A DNA stretch of 64,000 nt, from the NCBI GenBank assembly GCA_964036195.1, contig OZ038457.1:5490635-5554634 (forward strand). The letters run 5' to 3'. The stretch is from Sphaerolaimus hirsutus (taxonomy: Eukaryota; Nematoda; Chromadorea; Monhysterida; Sphaerolaimidae). This document shows, one piece after another, positions 59,720 to 64,000 of the stretch (position 1 is its first letter; each line of letters begins with the position of its first letter). The notes under the pieces are model-generated. The model did not search any database, was not told the DNA's origin, and saw nothing but the letters and a program-made list of their open reading frames with translations. A program made the position numbers and the translations under genes.

Positions 59720-60404
59720 GTAATAGTGACCGACTACTTTTCTGTTTAGCTTAGATATAATTTATTTCACTACATAAATATAATCTAACTGTGATGAAAA
59801 CTACCGCGCAGCGCGGTAGTTTCATATGGGAACCCCCAGGCCCCAGAAACCCCCCCCCAAGCCAGCCACAAGTTTCAATCTAAACTAATTTGATGGTGCG
59901 AGTGAAAGTGCTCTTTCTCATAGAAATCGACGATGACCCGTAGCCTTGAGGCGTGAATTCTTGACGTTGACGTAAACTTTACGTGGAATTTTAATAACTT
60001 ATTCTCTCTTGTGAGTTGCAGCCAATGCGTTGTAGATGTTTACAAGGGATGCCATTACAGTGAGTGACGGTCTCGTCAACATTACTATGGATTCCATTTT
60101 CCAGATGAGAATTGAAATTGCAATTTGTGAAGAAACAGTGTCTACTCTAAATTCCATCACTACCTGCACAACAAACTTTTGTTGCCCAAGCAAAAGTTGG
60201 TTGTGCATCAGGTTTTGTTATGAAGTCATGAAGTAAGTCCAATAATGTTGGGGACTCCAGAGACCATAACCCATACGTGAATAGTGCGAGTAATGCGTCT
60301 GACTGACCAAAATAAAAAAGAAAGTTTTGGTGATTTCCGTGCCAATAAACTTTCCGTGCCGGGCGTATTTTTTGCCCACTACTTGCGAATGGAATCTGGC
60401 CCAG

Positions 60405-60572
60405 GGATTACCTAATTCCGTAAGTGAAAGAACAATTTTTGAGTGAGAAGTAAAACGTTGAAAGAATAGTAAAATTACACGTAAAAAGTCATAAGGGGAT
60501 AAAAAGTTTGCGCTTTACTTCTCGCTTCAAAATATTTTTTCCCTTCACTTCTCCACTTGCGAAATTGGCACA
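60405..60572. mobile_element. MITE related to the CCGCAAGTGGAGAAGTGA family
   Basis: Left tacctaattccgtaagtgaa, right cttctccacttgcgaaattg+gcac. Interior agtgagaagtaaaacg and ctttacttctcgctt are inverted. Confidence 0.55.
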
Positions 60573-60647
60573 ATGTTTCCCGAACGCCTTAGCGTGCGAT
60601 GGCGTCATCTACCTATCACACGGGAATTTCCCAGTTAGTGTGACAAG

Positions 60648-60855
60648 TAGTGATGTAAAAGCGACATGGCGCTAGCGCCAAAGCAAAAAGCGCCATGGCG
60701 CTTTTGGCGCTTGGCGTTATTTTCCTGTGACGCCATTGGCGCTTGGCGCCATGCCTATGAGAAGCGCCATGGCGCTTTTGGCGCTTGGCGCTATTTTTGA
60801 CCGGCGCCGGGAACAAAATGACTGGCGCTGGCGCTGGGCGCCTTTCACATCACTA
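60648..60855. mobile_element. hAT MITE filled with GGCGC repeats, perfect 8-bp duplication
   Basis: Begins TAGTGATGTAAAAGCG and ends CTTTCACATCACTA. Flanks gtgacaag at 60640-60647 and 60856-60863 are identical. The interior is atggcgcttttggcgcttgg-type reiteration with many GGCGCC sites. Confidence 0.92.
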
Positions 60856-60869
60856 GTGACAAGTGACAG

Positions 60870-63610
60870 GCGGGCGTGCAGTGCGACAGTGACTCCAGTG
60901 CGGCGTGGGTTGACCTGTCAGCGTGTGACATGTCACGCATATATGTCAGTTCCTGATTAGGTACTGAGACGAATACTTGCTCCGTCACGGGGTGGGTGGA
61001 TATCCTGTCACATTTGTCATTCATGCTTTATGCGCTGTGGTGTTCACTTGGAGCTGACTTTCAAAGTGAATGAATAAATGCACATTTGTTTAGGAAGGTT
61101 TTTTTTATGTAGGAAATATAAATATAATCCATAATGTAATTGTAAGAGCGTTTTTACGATGGGAAAAACACCACCCCACAAAATTTTAGACAAACAAATG
61201 CAACAATAATTCACGGAACGTAAACTACTATGTATGTTGTGAACTAAATTTGGGCAAACTTTCTCAGACATTGCGACGGCTTTTCGACGGCAACGGGGAC
61301 TGCATGGCATGCACAGCCATGCAGTGGGCTGCGCAGTACCCCGTCAGAGCACTGCATCGCAAGATCGACGCCGCTACATGGGCTGACCGAGTTCGCCATG
61401 TTTTCTAGTGGTTGTAGTGCTCTGCACTATATTGTTTCCTTACCCCCCAATTTTAATTACTGTTTTCGTGCGCCAAATCTATTTAAGTCAATTTAGCTAG
61501 GTTATGTCTAACTTAGGTGTAACTGCATTCCACATGGCATAAGGTGAGAGGGGAATTTCACATTTTTCACTTTGAAATGCCGCAGCGCGGCGTGTGGCCG
61601 CCTTTGGGCTCGCCGGCACACTGTTGTGACTCTCTGGGCGGTCTAAAGCACATTCTACCCTTTACTTATCTTTGGGCAGAGGCGGAGACTGACGGCTGAT
61701 AGGTAGGTGGCGACCGGAAGCCAGGAACAATGAATTTCACTCAAAAAAAATACAAAAGCACTGTTCCGCGTTCCTCCCCATGTTGACTAGATTGTCGTGC
61801 GTCATCTAGTATCGGTGGGTGGTAGGAACAGCTTCTGATAACGCCCCAAGTGACAAGTCGCAGTCCAAAAAAATACTTTTCCGCCGCCCTAGCATAAATA
61901 TCTCCTCGCGCTCGGAAGGGTGTGGCCATCGGGCTGAAACCTTTCTCACGGGCGCTAGCTGACCGGATAGTCACAATAGTGGGTCGCGGGGTCGGAGGTG
62001 ATAAGCATTTCGCGCCCGCGAGCGTTTTCTAGCTACCGTAACTTATGAATACAAAACCCCCAAACAAAGTTTCCATGTGACATGTAGAAATTGTTGTACA
62101 TATCGTTTCACGCCAATGCCTTTCATTTCCACGAGCTTAATTAATCGTTCTGTATCTTAATTAATTAACATTAGTTGTAAGCTTGTGTTGGCTGTCTAAT
62201 TATTGATTAGCTTAAATTGCTGTGTTGGATCATGATGCCGTAATTGCCTTTGTACATACTTTGTTCATTCCGTTTTAGTAAATATGTGTTGCACTGCACT
62301 GTTCCCTGTTTTAAGTTGTCTTATATTAAGTAGGAATTTGTAGGTAATTATGGAAGTGAGTAATTGTCGTATCAAGTGAACTTGTAAATTATAGGTTAAG
62401 CCCCATGTCGCATGAAGCTTTTAATTACTTTTATTAGCTGATATTAAGTTGTACTCTTTTCATAAGCAGCTGTGTTACGTACAATTTTACTAAGTGCTTA
62501 CATCAGAGCTTATGTGATTTGAAAGTGATTTTGTAACCTCGCAATTTTATGTCTTTTTTAGCTTCTTATTCAAGTCGATTATGGTAGTCTTGATTGCCTT
62601 ATAAGTAGCTGAAATTGTTTTTTCCCGCAACTTCGTCGATGCGACGTAAGCTGATTTGCTTCTACTCTGCCGCTATTGTTCTTCCATCGCCCTAAAAAAT
62701 AAACTCTCTTCTCAACCCAACTTGGACCCCCTTTTTGTATTGGCACTAAGTACTAACTGATTTCCCTTAGTTAGCTAATTAACCACTGCTCTAATTACCG
62801 CGCTGCTTATGCTGAGTGTGAGTGCCGTGCATGCTGCGGGAAACGGAACAGCGTGAGCCACCGAGTGGTTCATCGCACGTTCTGAAAAACCTACCGTCTT
62901 CGGACACGTTTCCTTAAAATTTACAACACGCATTTATAACCTGGACCTCCGGGCCCAGTGCAGTGCACTGCAGCGGCAAGCGGCCGGTGAGGTGGGAATA
63001 GAGGGAAAAGTGCGGTAAAAGAAACCTCGTGAATCGTGTAGTCGAAAAACAGCTGAATACACGGATTCATGACATAATCAATGTTTCTCAAAATATATCT
63101 TCCACAATCTATAATAAAAAGCGAGTCATAGTGAAATCGTCGTTAATTAGGTAGTGCTTGCTAAAAATATCTAACTGTTTGCTTGGTTTACTTCTGAAAT
63201 AATGTGACAGAATGGACTTAAAGCCTGACTCATTGCGGCTGCTTTCGAGTTTTCTGATAATTACATGCACTCCTTTAATTGGCTCCTTAAACTTGAAAAC
63301 AAATGTTCAAATTAATCTGCGAAATTTTTATAGCGTTTTTGGCGTTTCTGTCTCATTTTTCTCTTGAAGCAGAACAAAATAATGGGCATGTACTGTCTAA
63401 AACCAAGAAGTGTCTTACATTCTGGGATATAACTTTGCAGTTTAACCATTTCAGTACATAAATATAACCCAACACGTGCCATTTTTGAGCTGCAACAAAT
63501 CGGTTTTCGATCACTTCCCTGTAGTTTGATTAGGTGAAAGCAGCAGTGCACTGAAACAAACAAAATAGAATACCTAACCAAATTGACGCTCACATATACC
63601 CAGTTAAATT
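60870..63610. other. Intergenic DNA without recognised features
   Basis: Mixed composition with short GC-rich spots (61270-61410, 61575-61720, 61960-62030) and a poly-AT stretch (62100-62600). No gene, RNA or bounded repeat could be supported. Confidence 0.45.
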
Positions 63611-63615
63611 GTATG

Positions 63616-63737
63616 TACCGTATTTCCTCGAAATACCCCCCGGGGGGTGATTGTTTCATAGTGGTCTCGAGAGGGGGGGGGGGTCAAACGAGGGGGGTAT
63701 TTCGAGGGGGGGGGGGGTATTTCGAGGAAATACGGTA
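63616..63737. mobile_element. CCGTATTTCCTCG short MITE
   Basis: Starts TACCGTATTTCCTCGAAATA and ends TTTCGAGGAAATACGGTA; 122 bp with long C and G runs and gattgtttcatagtgg inside. TA borders. Confidence 0.85.
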
Positions 63738-64000
63738 GTAAATTATTGAAAATGGTGAGGCTTCGAAAGTATCCTAATCTGTATAATGTTATATTTCTAC
63801 CTTGGTATTTTTCTTAGTTTAGGGCAATTTCCATTTTCTTGTTTAAAATTTGAAGATGGATTTCGCATGACTTCTCTTTCTCGCGATTTCCGGTTACGGT
63901 TAAATACCTAGTCTTGTTGTGTTGCCCCACGGTTCATGAAAAAACGCGCATTTACACGCCATCAATCTTACTTTTTTTTCTGTACGTTTTAGGAGTGCAC

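Larger units (their letters stand above)
56910..60400. other. AT-rich intergenic DNA
   Basis: Apart from the short MITE at 58418 and the weak candidate exon at 59645 I see no supported gene. The frames at 58615 (MENPGRFVNAIEAVLDPSTH) and 59170 were considered and carry no recognised domain. Confidence 0.45.

Noticed and set aside
60616-60960. GC-rich frames with ALALAP/RHGAKRQWRH repeats
   Set aside because: Produced by the GGCGC repeat body of the hAT element 60648-60855.

Overview
This is a eukaryotic window, almost certainly from an arthropod nuclear genome (insect-like). It is dominated by one large, intron-rich gene on the + strand and by dense non-autonomous DNA transposons. The gene is slowpoke (slo, the large-conductance Ca2+- and voltage-gated K+ channel, KCNMA1/BK family). 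I traced it exon by exon from an ATG at 16931 to a stop at 44376-44378. The core exon chain has consistent GT/AG boundaries and phases and adds up to 3600 nt (1199 aa plus stop). The species cannot be fixed from this sequence.

Layout. Positions 1-2.4 kb hold satellite/minisatellite DNA (about 117-bp tandem units, then a G-rich 26-30-bp unit with higher-order duplication). Positions 2.4-16.9 kb lie upstream of slo: transposon copies, several short CpG-rich islands (about 10.87-11.04, 11.43-11.61, 13.74-13.93, 14.73-15.20 kb) and no convincing protein gene. Positions 16.9-44.4 kb are slo: N-terminus and S0 (16931-22715), S1-S6 with the TVGYGD filter (23116-26367), RCK1 (26165-33055) with two alternative 113-bp exons at 29723 and 31271, a variable linker with GC-rich cassette exons (35.5-38.6 kb), and RCK2 with the Ca bowl (40557-44378). 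At 45424-45806 there is a coding-like GC-rich block of unknown affiliation. From 46 to 64 kb I see no certain gene, only repeats, AT-rich DNA and one weak candidate first exon near 59.6 kb.

Mobile DNA. At least nine insertions have hAT-type ends and recognisable 8-bp target-site duplications, most of them perfect (TSDs at 7960, 9693, 12283, 18902, 21585, 30382, 39788, 52728, 60640). Several are filled almost entirely with a short tandemly reiterated motif that differs between families (CGGAAA, GGGACC, TAAAA, GGCGC). A second abundant family has TA-flanked ends CCGTATTTCCTCGAAATACCCC. A third palindromic family has ends like CTGGGGGCAGTCCC and inner TGTAAAATGTCATG. One copy of this third family makes up a whole slo intron (43080-43276, 197 bp), with the GT and AG lying in its terminal repeats. 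This introner-like case is the most interesting observation in the window.

Exon boundaries were read by eye from splice consensus, reading phase and recognisable BK-channel protein sequence. Repeat boundaries come from terminal repeats and target duplications. No alignment or database search was run.
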